Shown: positions 8,036 through 17,355, numbered from the stretch's first letter. The stretch is 56,920 nt of DNA from Myxococcaceae bacterium (GCA_017881265.1 JADGRA010000064.1:1-56920), one strand, 5' to 3'. The notes: generated from the sequence alone by a model not told the origin. A program made the numbers and translations.

Positions 8036-8854
8036 TCACGCTTTTGGGGGCCCCAGCGGACGAGCGCGGTCGTCGAAGGAGCGCAGCTGCTTCTGGGGTG
8101 TGAATGACAGGGCTCGGGCGAAGCGCGCCGCCATCGCTCCGGCCACCACTGCCACTGCCACGAGTTGGTACATGATGACTAGCTGGTACCGCACCGCCTG
8201 GCCCGGTGCCGTTCCGCTGACTATTTGCCCGGTCATCATCCCAGGCAGTGCAACCAGCCCCACGGTGAGCAGCGCGTTGATGGTCGGGCGAAGCGCGGCA
8301 CGCACGGCAGCCCGGGTATGGCGCTCGACCGCCTGCTGCGGCGTCGCGCCGAGGGAGAGCAGCTGCTCCACCGAGGCTGCGTCGTCGTGCACCGAGGCAA
8401 ACACGCGCTCGAATACGAGCGCCACGCCATTCATCCCGTTGCTGAGGATCATCCCCGAGATGGGGACGAGCAGCCGCGCCTCGTACCAGCGCGCCGGGCG
8501 AATGACGAAGGTAAAGACTGGGATGAGCACCACCGCGCCAGACACCAGGACGGCCAGGGTGGCATAGCGGAAGAGGACTCCCGTCCCGGGGCCGTAGGAG
8601 ATGCGGCGCGCCGCCGTCCAGCCCGCCACCATGACCATCACGGCGATCAGTCCCAAGACTGCGACCGGGTGCTCGTGCTGGAAGAGAAGTGCCAGCAGCA
8701 ACCCCACGGCGAAGAGCTGCATCGCCGCCCGAACGGTGCCGATGGCCATATCCTTCTCGAGTCCGAGCCCATCCCGTGCGGAAAGCACGATGGCGAGGGC
8801 CATCAGCCCCAGCGACGCCACCAGCTGCACGAGGGTGACGTTCACGTAGCTCAT
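8036..8854 (-). CDS. fetB: FetB-type ABC transporter permease (UPF0014)
   Basis: A 272-residue inner-membrane permease with about seven hydrophobic segments. Family signatures include GLGLEKDMAIGTVRAAMQL near the N-terminus, LVPISGMILSNGMNG in the middle and LPGMMTGQIVSGTAPGQAVRYQ near the C-terminus, all characteristic of the YbbM/FetB family, which with FetA forms a transporter linked to iron export and resistance to oxidative stress in E. coli. The start at 8854 overlaps the stop of the ATPase gene (ATGA), so the two are translationally coupled. Upstream in-frame ATGs inside the ATPase gene are not needed. Confidence 0.9.
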   Translation of the reverse strand: MSYVNVTLVQLVASLGLMALAIVLSARDGLGLEKDMAIGTVRAAMQLFAVGLLLALLFQHEHPVAVLGLIAVMVMVAGWTAARRISYGPGTGVLFRYATLAVLVSGAVVLIPVFTFVIRPARWYEARLLVPISGMILSNGMNGVALVFERVFASVHDDAASVEQLLSLGATPQQAVERHTRAAVRAALRPTINALLTVGLVALPGMMTGQIVSGTAPGQAVRYQLVIMYQLVAVAVVAGAMAARFARALSFTPQKQLRSFDDRARPLGPPKA

Positions 8855-9507
8855 TCCCTGCCGTCCGCTTGCAAGTGCCCGCCGGCGAGCGTGCAGCACC
8901 GGCCGCACAATCGTTTGAGGGCCCGTTCATCGTGGGTGACAACCAGTACCGGGGCGCCCTGGGCAGCCAGCGAGCGGAGGAGGTCCACGACAAGGTCGGC
9001 ACGCTCGGGGTCGAGGGCCGCGGTGGGCTCGTCGAGGAGCCAGGCCTCGGGGGACAGTACCAGTGCCCGCGCCAGTGCGACCCGGAGCTTCTCCCCACCG
9101 GAGAGGGCACGCGCGTCGTTCCTCAGCAGCTGAGCATCAAGCCCGGTGCGCTCGAGCGCTCTGCGGGCTTCCTCCTCGGGAAGGGACTTCCCCTGCAGAC
9201 GCGGGCCGGTTCGGACGTTGTCGAGCACCGTGCCCTCGAACATGGCCGGGGCCTGGGCCACCAGGGCTACCCTTCGTCGAACTTCTTCGGGCGACAGCGT
9301 GCGAACGTCGGTACCGTCGAGGAGCACACGACCCGACTCGGGTTCGGTGAGGAACCCGAGGATGCGCAGCAGTGTCGTCTTTCCCCCCCCGGACGGACCG
9401 CCGACAGTGGTGATGCTCCCGCGCTCTAAGGCGATGTCAACCCCGTCAAGCAGGACACGTCCGTCGTAGTGCTTACGGAGGCCCTTGGCCTCGAGGATGT
9501 TGGGCAT
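8851..9507 (-). CDS. fetA: FetA-type ABC transporter ATP-binding protein
   Basis: A 218-residue ATPase subunit with Walker A GPSGGGKTTLL, Q-loop VALVAQAPAMFEG, signature LSGGEKLRVALARAL, Walker B AWLLDEPTAALD and the switch His in VVTHDE. It precedes and overlaps the fetB-type permease by four bases, so the pair encodes one transporter, with a proposed role in metal (iron) efflux by family analogy. ATG 9507 begins the conserved MPNILEAKGLRKHYDG; the frame is open for another 107 codons upstream but that extension has no domain sequence. Confidence 0.9.
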   Translation of the reverse strand: MPNILEAKGLRKHYDGRVLLDGVDIALERGSITTVGGPSGGGKTTLLRILGFLTEPESGRVLLDGTDVRTLSPEEVRRRVALVAQAPAMFEGTVLDNVRTGPRLQGKSLPEEEARRALERTGLDAQLLRNDARALSGGEKLRVALARALVLSPEAWLLDEPTAALDPERADLVVDLLRSLAAQGAPVLVVTHDERALKRLCGRCCTLAGGHLQADGRE

Positions 9508-10108
9508 CGCGAAGCCTTTGGCAGGAGCTAGAACACTTGCAGTCCGAACGCCAGTTGCTCGTGGGCCTCGGCATAACGACGCGAGCACCGTCCCACCACT
9601 GCGACGAGGCTGGAGGCGGTGAGGACCTTCTGGTGGGCAAACCCCGGCGCCAACATCCGAAACTAGCCACCGAGAATGGAAGCCTAGCCCACGAGCGTTA
9701 CCTGCGCAGGCCAACCAGTTTCCCAACGATTGTGGCCACCGACAATCGAAGGGTGAGCAACAAATAGCAGACAGCCCACTAGCTGGATTTGCGTCACTGA
9801 ATTGGTTGCCCAGATCGAACAATTCCACGCTTCCGAAAAACTGAGCGCACTCAGAGCAGGACCCACCAGTTCGGAGATCTGCTTCGAACTTGTCAGCTCA
9901 ATCTCGGTTATGCGTGCCAAGCCAACGTCGCCCCAGCGGCGCCGATTTCGAGTCGCCTCTAGTTCCGCCCCAAGTTCCGCCCCAGGCCCCCCGGGCAAAG
10001 GGCTTATGGAACATGGCGCAAACGGCGATGAAGCCGTAACGTTTTCGGCCGAGGACACCACAACTCGTCGTCGCTACAAATTCCGCTTCGCGGCTGAGGT
10101 CTACTCGT
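9508..10108. other. Stretch without a recognisable gene
   Basis: 600 bases between the minus-strand transporter and the plus-strand acyltransferase. Frames on both strands are short and lack family features. A perfect 12-base tandem duplication is listed separately. Promoters for both flanking units must lie here but I see no clear boxes. Confidence 0.5.
9961..9984 (+). repeat. Perfect 12-bp tandem duplication
   Basis: AGTTCCGCCCCA occurs twice head to tail (9961-9972 and 9973-9984) in the non-coding stretch upstream of the acyltransferase gene. It may be a replication-slippage duplication or a pair of binding sites. Confidence 0.6.
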
Positions 10109-10966
10109 ATGGCTAACTTGTCGCTGGTCAAGAAGAAGGAGCTCTCGTCCTTTCGGAAAATCGCGCTCGGGACGTGGCAAACGACGTACGACCCTTCCAT
10201 CTACGGGACCATCATCCTCCGGATGGGCAAGGCGCTCGACTACATCGCGCGGTTTCGCGCCCGGACCGGTCGTAGGCTGACTGTCAGCCACCTGATGGCC
10301 AAGGCATCGGCGATGGCCCTCAAGGAGTGTCCCGAGGCAAACGCGATTCTTCGGTGGAACCGCATCTATCTGCGGCAGCGCATCGGCGTATTCTTCCAAG
10401 TGTTGATGGCGGACGAAGGCGAGGAAAAGGTCGATCTCTCCGGCGCGACCCTCTATGACATCGAGCGGAAGTCACTGTTGGAGATTGTCGACGAGTTCGA
10501 GACGAAGGTGGCTCTCGTCCGGCGACGCGAGGACCCAGCGCTCGAGAACACGCGTGCAACGTTCCAGAAAATCCCATACCTGCTCCTGAATCTGTTCCTC
10601 AAGGCGCTCTCCTTCTTCAGCTTCACGCTGAATCTGGATCTGCGCAGGTTCGGAATTGCCTCGGATCCCTTCGGCAGCGTGATGATCACCAATGTCGGCA
10701 GCTTGGGCCTCGACACCGCGTATGCGCCGCTGGTCCCCTTCTCGCGAGTGCCTATCCTCTTTGCGATCGGCGAGGTGCGGGAGCACGCGTTCGCGGAGAA
10801 CGGACGGGTAAGCGCCGAGAAGACCATGAGCGTGAACGCAACGCTCGATCACCGGGTCATCGACGGGTTCCACGCCTCGATGATCGCAAAGGTCTTGCGC
10901 GAGTGGATGGAGAATCCAGACGCACACTTCGATGCGCTGGAAGAGTCAACGAAACAACCCCGTTGA
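10109..10966 (+). CDS. Stand-alone 2-oxoacid dehydrogenase acyltransferase (E2) catalytic domain protein
   Basis: A 285-residue protein of the chloramphenicol acetyltransferase-like E2 catalytic fold. The C-terminus carries ATLDHRVIDGFHASMIAKVL, the DHRxxDG signature with catalytic His and Asp, and the middle has GIASDPFGSVMITNVGSLGLD, the usual pre-catalytic strand. The N-terminal lipoyl and E1/E3-binding domains of true E2 subunits are absent, and no E1 or E3 gene is near. A hydrophobic stretch (LLLNLFLKALSFFSF) in the centre is unusual and may replace a subunit-contact helix. Such free-standing domains are found in several bacteria with unknown acyl substrates. The ATG at 10109 has a weak GAGG upstream. 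Confidence 0.78.
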   Translation: MANLSLVKKKELSSFRKIALGTWQTTYDPSIYGTIILRMGKALDYIARFRARTGRRLTVSHLMAKASAMALKECPEANAILRWNRIYLRQRIGVFFQVLMADEGEEKVDLSGATLYDIERKSLLEIVDEFETKVALVRRREDPALENTRATFQKIPYLLLNLFLKALSFFSFTLNLDLRRFGIASDPFGSVMITNVGSLGLDTAYAPLVPFSRVPILFAIGEVREHAFAENGRVSAEKTMSVNATLDHRVIDGFHASMIAKVLREWMENPDAHFDALEESTKQPR

Positions 10967-11459
10967 CGGAGCGCTTGACCACCCGAGCCTTGCGTTTCCC
11001 CCCGGGGGCAAGAAGAAGCATGTTCGCTGGCGGCGCGCCCCGTGGTCCAAGCGTGCAAACCCTCACACAGAATGGCCACGACCCGGGTTCAGCGACAACG
11101 AGCGTCGCAGCAACTAGGACGGACTCGCCCGCTGGCAGCGGCGGCTTCCGCTCTGTCAAACCAGGCTTCGCCTGAGGGCCTCGCCGCGCACTATCTGCGG
11201 CTGGAGGACCCCTCAACGAGTGTTTGACGAGCGCACCGAGTCCCGCTCGTAACACTCCTAGTAACACCCAACATTCGCACGTCCCGCGACGGTCTTCTCT
11301 CGTTCGCCGGAACATTGCTCACAGTCTTGAGCGCGGGTGTGTTAATTCTCTCCATTGCGTTTTCACGCAGAGTGGGGCGCTCGTTTCCACCAGCGGAATT
11401 GGCACGTGCTCTGCACTGGCTCGCGCTCTTTGTCGGCCGTCGAGTTGCGGGGGCTAATC
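10967..11459. other. Stretch without a recognisable gene
   Basis: Nearly 500 bases with only short shadow frames. No repeats or strong promoter boxes stand out. The promoter of the downstream outer-membrane protein gene is expected here. Confidence 0.5.
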
Positions 11460-12206
11460 ATGTCGAGGATTCAGGCGCGGGCAGTGCTCGTTGTTAGCGC
11501 CCTGCTGTTAGCGGGGCCGGCATTCGCGCAGTACTACCCGAACACGCCGCCGCCGCCTCCGCAGTACTACCCGCCGCCCCCCCCGCCGCCACCACCTCCC
11601 CAGTACTACCCGCCACCGCAGCCGGTCTACTACCAGCCGCCGCCGATGGAGGAGAAGCCGAGCTACACCTTCCGCGCGTCCGGTGGTGTGTCCTTCATCG
11701 GCGCCGGGTACTACTGCGGCTACTACTACTATTACTCCCCCGTTTATGCCTGCGGCACCGGCTACTCGACGGCCTTCCCGGACGTCAACCTCGACGTCGA
11801 CATCTGGCTCAAGCCGTCGTTGGGCATCACCCTCGGCGCCAACGTCATGTGGGGCACGTACACGCCCTATTACAACACCGCCTACCTCGCCACGACGTAT
11901 TCCACCATCTGGGAACCCCACATCGACTTCCTGCTCGCTCCGCCCTACAGCCAGCAGGTGAAGGGGCGAGTGCGGCTGGGCTTCGGGCTCTACATCGCTG
12001 ACGTCAACAACGGCACACCCCCGGCGGGCGTGAAGCCGTACACCTTCAATGGCGTCGGCGGGGCGTTCCGGCTGGGCTTCGGGGCCAGTTTTCTGCCCAA
12101 GTCCAAGGTGGGCATCGGCATCGACGCCATCTTCGAGGCCGGCTGGATTGGCAGCAACTACGTCTCCACCGTGCAGTTGCTCATCGGCCCCGAGCTGAAC
12201 TTCTGA
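11460..12206 (+). CDS. Outer-membrane beta-barrel protein with Pro/Tyr-rich N-terminal linker
   Basis: A 248-residue exported protein. Residues 1-23 are a signal peptide ending AFAQ. A low-complexity segment of about 45 residues follows, made of runs of proline interrupted by QYYP units, then a beta-barrel-like C-terminus with alternating hydrophobic residues and a terminal Phe (LLIGPELNF), typical of small OmpA/OmpW-like barrels. A Gly-Tyr-Tyr cluster (GYYCGYYYYY) precedes the barrel. The ATG at 11460 directly precedes the signal peptide; the frame is open for 35 codons further upstream but those codons give no signal sequence. The linker could span the periplasm or contact peptidoglycan. 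Specific role unknown. Confidence 0.75.
   Translation: MSRIQARAVLVVSALLLAGPAFAQYYPNTPPPPPQYYPPPPPPPPPPQYYPPPQPVYYQPPPMEEKPSYTFRASGGVSFIGAGYYCGYYYYYSPVYACGTGYSTAFPDVNLDVDIWLKPSLGITLGANVMWGTYTPYYNTAYLATTYSTIWEPHIDFLLAPPYSQQVKGRVRLGFGLYIADVNNGTPPAGVKPYTFNGVGGAFRLGFGASFLPKSKVGIGIDAIFEAGWIGSNYVSTVQLLIGPELNF
11531..11650 (+). repeat. Pro/Gln/Tyr codon repeat in the barrel protein
   Basis: Imperfect repeats of CCGCCGCC and CAGTACTACCC encode alternating proline runs and QYYPP units. Such GC-rich slippage-prone DNA can vary in length between strains. Confidence 0.7.
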
Positions 12207-12283
12207 CCCTTACTGATTCGGACATCCGGACATGCGTCCGGTGCCCAGTTCTGCTATCTGTTGGTACCAACTTGGAGGGTGTC

Positions 12284-12523
12284 ATGGTCGGTTCACATTG
12301 GCTGAAGCGTGCCGTGCTAGTGCTCGGGTTAGCTGGGGCGCCAGCGTGTACGTACACCTATACCTGCGTTGCTACTTGCGATGGAGGAGCATTCTCGGGT
12401 TATGCGGGCGGCAATTTTAGCGAGAGCAGTGTGCAGAACGCCGTGAACGCGTGCGTGTCCGCCCTCCAGACCGCTGGGTGCGTCTCCCCCAAGGTTCCAG
12501 CCTGCGCCTGCGTTCAGAACTAG
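12284..12523 (+). CDS. Small cysteine-rich secreted or lipoprotein
   Basis: A 79-residue exported protein. The ATG at 12284 follows GGAGGG by four bases. Residues 1-22 form a signal peptide ending in a lipobox-like LAGAPAC, and five further Cys are spread along the mature chain (YTCVATC, NACVSAL, AGCVSP, PACACVQ), suggesting disulfides. The mature part also has a Gly/Ser-rich central segment (DGGAFSGYAGGNFSES). No family is recognised. It sits between two other exported proteins on the same strand. Confidence 0.6.
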   Translation: MVGSHWLKRAVLVLGLAGAPACTYTYTCVATCDGGAFSGYAGGNFSESSVQNAVNACVSALQTAGCVSPKVPACACVQN

Positions 12524-12819
12524 ACTCCGCTGAAGGCGGCCAGCCTCCCGTAAGCGCCAGCGACGCTGGCGGGCACTTGCCGTGCCGCCGCCAGATACAC
12601 CTGGGCCAAAACCTGCAGTTGAGCAAGCACCGCCCACCCCGGGCGAATCTCTGGTACAGCACTTCGGCCCTCGACGCGACGGAGCCCGGGCCCCGGTAGA
12701 AAAGCGGAGAAGGCGGAAAGTTGAGATTCACCTAGCCGCGATTCGCAGCAATCTGAACCTTTGCAGAAATCTACCGGCCCCAACCCGCTTCACGAGGCGG
12801 GGCTCCTAGGAGTCACATA

Positions 12820-13515
12820 ATGAAAAAGATTCTTTTCGTCTCGGCGTTCCTCGTCGGGTCGCTTGCGGCCTCGACAGCCAAGGCTCAGGGCGGAGGAGGA
12901 ATCCAGCAGCACGTCGCCGCGCTCAAGAGCTCGATGATCGCGAGCCAGCAGGACCTGCGCACCTACCAGTGGGTGGAAACCACCACGGTGAGCGTGAACG
13001 GGGAGCAGAAGTCCTACAAGGAGGAGAGCTGCTACTACGGGGCCGACGGCTCGCTCCAAAAGACGCCCATCACATCGTCCGCACCCCCGAAGAAGAAGTT
13101 CGGCCTGAGAGGTGCGATCCAAGAGTCCAAAACGGAGGAAATGACCGACACGATGAAGCAAGCCGTCGCGTTGGTGAAAAGCTACATTCCCCCGAACCCC
13201 GCCCTGCTCGACCAGGCTTCCAAAACGGGCAACGTCACGGTCGACATGATTCAACCGGGTCAGGTCGTCCGCCTGAACTTCAAGAATTACAAGCTTCCGG
13301 GCGACGTATTCAGCATCACGCTGAACATCCAGACCAATCGCCTTCTCGGCATGAGCGTCTCGACCTACATGGGCACCCCCTCCACCCCGGTCAGCATGGT
13401 CGCCCAGATGGGTACATTGATGGATGGGGCGACCTACACGGCCAGGACCGAGCTCTCGCTTCCCTCGTCGAATCTCGAGGTCGACGTAGTCAACACCGGC
13501 TACCGAAAAATGTGA
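12820..13515 (+). CDS. Exported protein of unknown function
   Basis: A 231-residue protein with a clear signal peptide (MKKILFVSAFLVGSLAAS ... AKAQ) and AGGAG-like ribosome site before ATG 12820. The mature part contains ALKSSMIASQQDLRTYQWVETTTV, a Lys-rich SAPPKKKFGLRGAIQESK segment and a C-terminal half with alternating strands (QVVRLNFKNYKLPGDVFSITLNI, RLLGMSVSTYM). The strand-rich pattern and size are reminiscent of outer-membrane-lipoprotein carrier-like folds (LolA/LolB), but there is no motif to prove it. Likely periplasmic. Confidence 0.6.
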   Translation: MKKILFVSAFLVGSLAASTAKAQGGGGIQQHVAALKSSMIASQQDLRTYQWVETTTVSVNGEQKSYKEESCYYGADGSLQKTPITSSAPPKKKFGLRGAIQESKTEEMTDTMKQAVALVKSYIPPNPALLDQASKTGNVTVDMIQPGQVVRLNFKNYKLPGDVFSITLNIQTNRLLGMSVSTYMGTPSTPVSMVAQMGTLMDGATYTARTELSLPSSNLEVDVVNTGYRKM

Positions 13516-13728
13516 GACGAGCGCATTTCCGCCCGCCGCCTTGGGAGCGCTAGGGACGCGACTCTCATCCCGGCGGACGGACTCCAGCTGCCACGCGTCG
13601 CCTCTCCACTGAAGGAAGTCTGCGAGGCCGTCGCCCTTCACACCCCACGCGGCGAGATGCCTGCACCATGTTCCGCCCCAACGGCGGCCGTGGATGCATC
13701 GTCGCGTCGATTCGGCTAGTGCGTTCTG

Positions 13729-14046
13729 GTGCTTGTCAGCCTCCTAGCTTCGCTCCTGCTCGCCACCTCAAGTTGCCACGTCAAGCGTGACAGCAAGAAC
13801 CGGATTGCCCGGGACAGACACCAGGTCACGCTCTTCCGAGCAAGCCACCCTTGCCCAGGCACGGGCAAACTGGGCGGGGTCTGCCACGGCTACGTGGTGG
13901 ACCACAGCTGCCCACTTACCTGTTGCGCGAACGACGACCCGAGCAACATGCAGTGGCAGACCACTGCTGACGCCAAAACCAAAGACGCTTGGGAGCAGAA
14001 CTGCTCAACGTGCACGGCCGACAACTCTCGCCGGCCCAGCGAGTAG
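13729..14046 (+). CDS. Small exported HNH-like nuclease domain protein
   Basis: A 105-residue protein beginning with a hydrophobic export signal (MLVSLLASLLLATSSC). The rest matches the secreted HNH-endonuclease-like pattern: HPCPGTGKLGGVCHGYVVDH with the D-H pair, then a Cys-rich turn, PSNMQWQT with the Asn, and a final AKTKDAWE where the third motif residue is Lys rather than His. Relatives carry a Gly-Gly pair where this one has CCAND. Start GTG 13729 has no strong ribosome site. It may be a secreted nuclease for nutrient acquisition or a toxin-like domain; activity is uncertain. Confidence 0.6.
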   Translation: MLVSLLASLLLATSSCHVKRDSKNRIARDRHQVTLFRASHPCPGTGKLGGVCHGYVVDHSCPLTCCANDDPSNMQWQTTADAKTKDAWEQNCSTCTADNSRRPSE

Positions 14047-14305
14047 CGTGTGGTCCGGGCGGTGGCACACGCAGCGATGCGCCGTCCCCAGCCTCGGACC
14101 CTGACCGCAGCGCTCAACCCAAGTCTTGGGCCTCGCGGACAGCGTCGCCATGCTGGGAGCAGTCGCCCGTTGGCGCTCGCTCCTTGGCCAAAGGCGCTTC
14201 GCAAACGTCTTCGCGCGATTGACAGACTTAGAAGTCAGCTACGGCCGTAGACGCAACGGGAAGCTTTGGACTTCCCATGAAGCAAACTGACAGTTTCTTG
14301 CTCGT

Positions 14306-15649
14306 CTATTGAGGGGTCGCGTTCGAGGACTTGAGGTTGTCTTTGAAGACCTTACCGTCCTTCATCACGAAGATAACCAGCTCCAGCGCTCGGACATCCT
14401 TCAACGGATCGCCCCGGACGGCAATGATGTCCGCGTACGCGCCAGGCGCCACGACTCCAAGCTCTCCCGCCATCCCGAGCATTTGTGCCGCGCGAGAGGT
14501 GGCGGTCTGAATCGCCGTCATTGGCGTCATCCCGAACTCCACCAGCCGTGGGAACTCCTGAGCGATGGGCTCGTTCCAGGAGAAGCCCCCGACGTCGCTT
14601 CCAAAGGCGATGTTCACTCCCGCTTTGATGGCGCGGCGCAGCGAGGCGCCGTGGACGGCAACCCGCTTGCGGTCCCGTTTGCCACCGGGCGTGCCTTCCG
14701 CTTCCCACCCTTGGTAGTAGACCGCCATCGTCGGGCAGAGCCACGTTCCCTGCTTCACCATCTGAGCAACGGCGGCTTCATCCAGCTCCAGCCCGTGCTC
14801 GATGGAATCGCAACCGCCGTCCAGCGCCCGCCGCAATCCAATTCCGCCGTATGCATGGCAAGCGACCTTCTTCCCCCAGCCATGCGCCTCATCGACGACG
14901 GCCCGCAGCTCCTCGACCGTGAAGGTGGGCTGCGAGACGAGGTTCCCTTGCGCATCCACCCACGACCGGTGGGTCATGTACACCTTGAGCCAGTCCGCAC
15001 CGTGGTCGAGCTGCTCGCGAGCGGCCTTGCGTGTCTCCACCGGCCCGTCAGCAATCTGGACGCCCTTGGGGACCGCCACCTCGGGCGCGTAGTCCTCGAG
15101 GTTGTACCCTCCCGTGCTGGACATGCCTCGGGTGGAGACGAACATGCGCGGGCCCGGGATGTAGCCCTCGTTGATGGCCCGCTTGAGGCCCACATCGCCG
15201 TAGCCCGCGCCCTCAGTCTCCACATCGCGAATGGTGGTGAACCCTTGTTCCAAGGCCCTCCGCGCGGCGACGGTTGCCCGTGCGACGCGGTACGCGAGCG
15301 GTTCCCGGAGGAGCTGGACGTCGTATCCACCCTCGGCTGCGTCCTCTCCGTGCAGCAGCACGTGGGTGTGTGCGTCGATGAGGCCGGGCATCACCGTCGC
15401 CCCCGAAAGGTCGATGAGCCGCGCTCCGTCCGGGATTTTCAGAGCGCCTGCGTCGCCCACGCTCTCGACCCGGTTCCCGCGGAGCACAATCAGTTGGTTG
15501 GACTTCGCCGAGGAGGAAACACCGTCGATGAGGACCCCGGCCCGGATGACGGTCACCGCCGGGACGGCGGTAGTCGGTTGAGCGGCGACGGCCGCACTCC
15601 AAACGAGTGAAAGCAGCAGCGTCCCGACCCCAGCCTGTCCTCGCATCAT
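14306..15649 (-). CDS. Exported metal-dependent amidohydrolase (imidazolonepropionase/prolidase-like)
   Basis: A 447-residue protein of the amidohydrolase superfamily. A signal peptide (residues 1-23) is followed by the N-terminal beta sandwich and then the TIM barrel with LIDAHTHV (H94, H96), the metal-bridging Lys in ADWLKVYMT, the two His in ACHAYGG and SIEHGLEL and the catalytic Asp in AFGSDVGG. This set matches periplasmic Xaa-Pro dipeptidase/organophosphate-hydrolase-like members, binuclear enzymes that cleave amide bonds. The start is the ATG pair at 15649/15646, preceded by a GGAGGG. It is the last gene of a minus-strand group with a GMC oxidoreductase and an aldo/keto reductase. Substrate unknown. 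Confidence 0.88.
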   Translation of the reverse strand: MMRGQAGVGTLLLSLVWSAAVAAQPTTAVPAVTVIRAGVLIDGVSSSAKSNQLIVLRGNRVESVGDAGALKIPDGARLIDLSGATVMPGLIDAHTHVLLHGEDAAEGGYDVQLLREPLAYRVARATVAARRALEQGFTTIRDVETEGAGYGDVGLKRAINEGYIPGPRMFVSTRGMSSTGGYNLEDYAPEVAVPKGVQIADGPVETRKAAREQLDHGADWLKVYMTHRSWVDAQGNLVSQPTFTVEELRAVVDEAHGWGKKVACHAYGGIGLRRALDGGCDSIEHGLELDEAAVAQMVKQGTWLCPTMAVYYQGWEAEGTPGGKRDRKRVAVHGASLRRAIKAGVNIAFGSDVGGFSWNEPIAQEFPRLVEFGMTPMTAIQTATSRAAQMLGMAGELGVVAPGAYADIIAVRGDPLKDVRALELVIFVMKDGKVFKDNLKSSNATPQ

Positions 15650-15696
15650 TCTGAGCCCTCCCTCTCCCTGCGACTCGAGCCTGCCCCGTTGGAGGC

Positions 15697-17355
15697 CTAA
15701 GCGTGTTTGAGCGCGCGAACCGCGACATCGCAGGCACGCGCCGTAACGGCCATCTCCGTGAGCGTGGGGTTTTGCCAGCCCGACGTCGGCCAGCAGGCTC
15801 CGTCCGTGACGAGGAGATTCGGAACGTCCCAGCAGGCACAATTCGGGTCGACGACGGAGTTGCTGGGGTCCGTTCCCATCCGGGCCCCGCCCACCTCGTG
15901 GGCAAACATTCCTGGCGTGGACAGGGTCCACTCCTTCTGCATCTTGTTGATGTGCCCCTTGACGAGTGGTGTGTAAAAAATATCCGTCACGCCGGCGCAT
16001 TTTCCACCCGCCGCCTCCACAATCTCCCTGGCCGCCTGGCGCCCCGCCTCGGCCAAAGCCAGGTCTTCTTTCTTCCATTCGCAGACCACGTGCGCGGCAG
16101 GGATGCCCCAGCGGTCCTGGACGTTGGGGTCGAGCTCGACGCGGTTGTCGTAGTGCGGCAAGACTTCCGAACGCGCACACAAGAACCCGAACGCCACATC
16201 CGGGTGGCGCCGCAAGAAGGATGGCACCGGAAGCCGCTGAATGCCGCCCCAGATTCCGAAGCCTCGCAGGTACTCCTCCCGCTTTGGCCCGAGGTTCTGG
16301 TAGCGCGGAATCATGATGCTGTCGCTTCCTAGCAACTCGTACGGGCCCCCGCTGTCCTTCACGTCCGGCATGTAGAAGTAGACGTTGCCCGCGCTGTGGT
16401 CCATCAGGTAGTGGCCGAGCGCGCCCGAAGCCGCACCAATCCCAGCAGGGTGCGCGCTACTGGTCGAGTTCATCAACAGGCGCACACTCTCGATCGTCGA
16501 TGCACACAACACGACGAGCTTGCCCCTGGCTTCCTCGGTTTTTAGAGACACCGCATCGACAAACTCGACGCCGGTGGCGTGCCGCCCTTCCTTGTCGACG
16601 AGGACGCGCGAGACAACGGCGTCGCTTCGCAGCGTCATGCGATCGGTTGCCCGCGCTGCCCGCAACGTAGTGGCGGGGCTGGAAATCCGAGAGAGCGACT
16701 CCCCGCGGTCGGGCGGCCGGCGAGCCGACAAGCCGCGGGAGATGATGACTGGGCGGTCTGCGAAGGCGCGTTCGACCCGGTCCTTAAAGACGACCTCGGC
16801 GGGCGTCATCGGGCGTGGGTCGCGAAAGTCCCCGTCTGGTATCTGCGGCAGCCCGTCCTTGGACCCATGGACTCCGTAGAAGCGTTCCAGGTCGCTGTAA
16901 TACGGGGCCAGGTCCGCGTGGCTGATGGGCCAGTCTGGGCCAAAGCCGTCCCGGCTTGCTGCCTTGAAGTCGAAGTCTGAAAAGCGCGGCGTCACCGCGT
17001 CCCAGACGAGGGACCGGCCCCCCACGCGGCGCGACCGAATCCAGCGAAAGGGCATGCCGGCGGGGGTGGTGTAAGGGTTGTCGACGTCATCGACGAAGAA
17101 GTCGGGATTGGTGGCCCAGTACGTCGGATGGCTCTTCTGGACGTCTTGCCGATGCGTGAAGAAGTGGCGGTAGAGCTGCTTGCACCCATTGGTGAAGAAG
17201 GAGCCATAGTCCGAGCGGCCAAGCACCGGCGCGCCAGCCTCGAGGACGAGAATGCGGAGGCCCAAGCCGGTCAGTTGTCGTGCCGCGGCGCCACCGGTGG
17301 CACCGGAGCCCACCACAATCGCATCCCACGTCTCAGACTTTCCGATGGTCGTCAT
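15697..17355 (-). CDS. GMC-family FAD-dependent oxidoreductase
   Basis: A 552-residue flavoprotein. The N-terminus has the FAD-binding VVGSGATGGAAARQL (residues 14-28) and VLEAGAP; the middle has VGGRSLVWDAVTPRF, the GMC signature 1 region; the C-terminus has HEVGGARMGTDP and the catalytic-domain end DGACWPTSGWQNPTLTEMAVT, where one expects the active-site His/Asn pair (here Q-N). GMC enzymes oxidise alcohols or sugars; this subclass resembles gluconate or glucoside 3-dehydrogenase large subunits, but no small subunit or cytochrome gene is adjacent. It starts exactly where the aldo/keto reductase gene stops, so they are in one operon. Confidence 0.88.
   Translation of the reverse strand: MTTIGKSETWDAIVVGSGATGGAAARQLTGLGLRILVLEAGAPVLGRSDYGSFFTNGCKQLYRHFFTHRQDVQKSHPTYWATNPDFFVDDVDNPYTTPAGMPFRWIRSRRVGGRSLVWDAVTPRFSDFDFKAASRDGFGPDWPISHADLAPYYSDLERFYGVHGSKDGLPQIPDGDFRDPRPMTPAEVVFKDRVERAFADRPVIISRGLSARRPPDRGESLSRISSPATTLRAARATDRMTLRSDAVVSRVLVDKEGRHATGVEFVDAVSLKTEEARGKLVVLCASTIESVRLLMNSTSSAHPAGIGAASGALGHYLMDHSAGNVYFYMPDVKDSGGPYELLGSDSIMIPRYQNLGPKREEYLRGFGIWGGIQRLPVPSFLRRHPDVAFGFLCARSEVLPHYDNRVELDPNVQDRWGIPAAHVVCEWKKEDLALAEAGRQAAREIVEAAGGKCAGVTDIFYTPLVKGHINKMQKEWTLSTPGMFAHEVGGARMGTDPSNSVVDPNCACWDVPNLLVTDGACWPTSGWQNPTLTEMAVTARACDVAVRALKHA

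Noticed and set aside
14309-15610. Plus-strand frame of 433 codons opposite the amidohydrolase
   Set aside because: Composition and location show it is an antisense shadow of the conserved enzyme.
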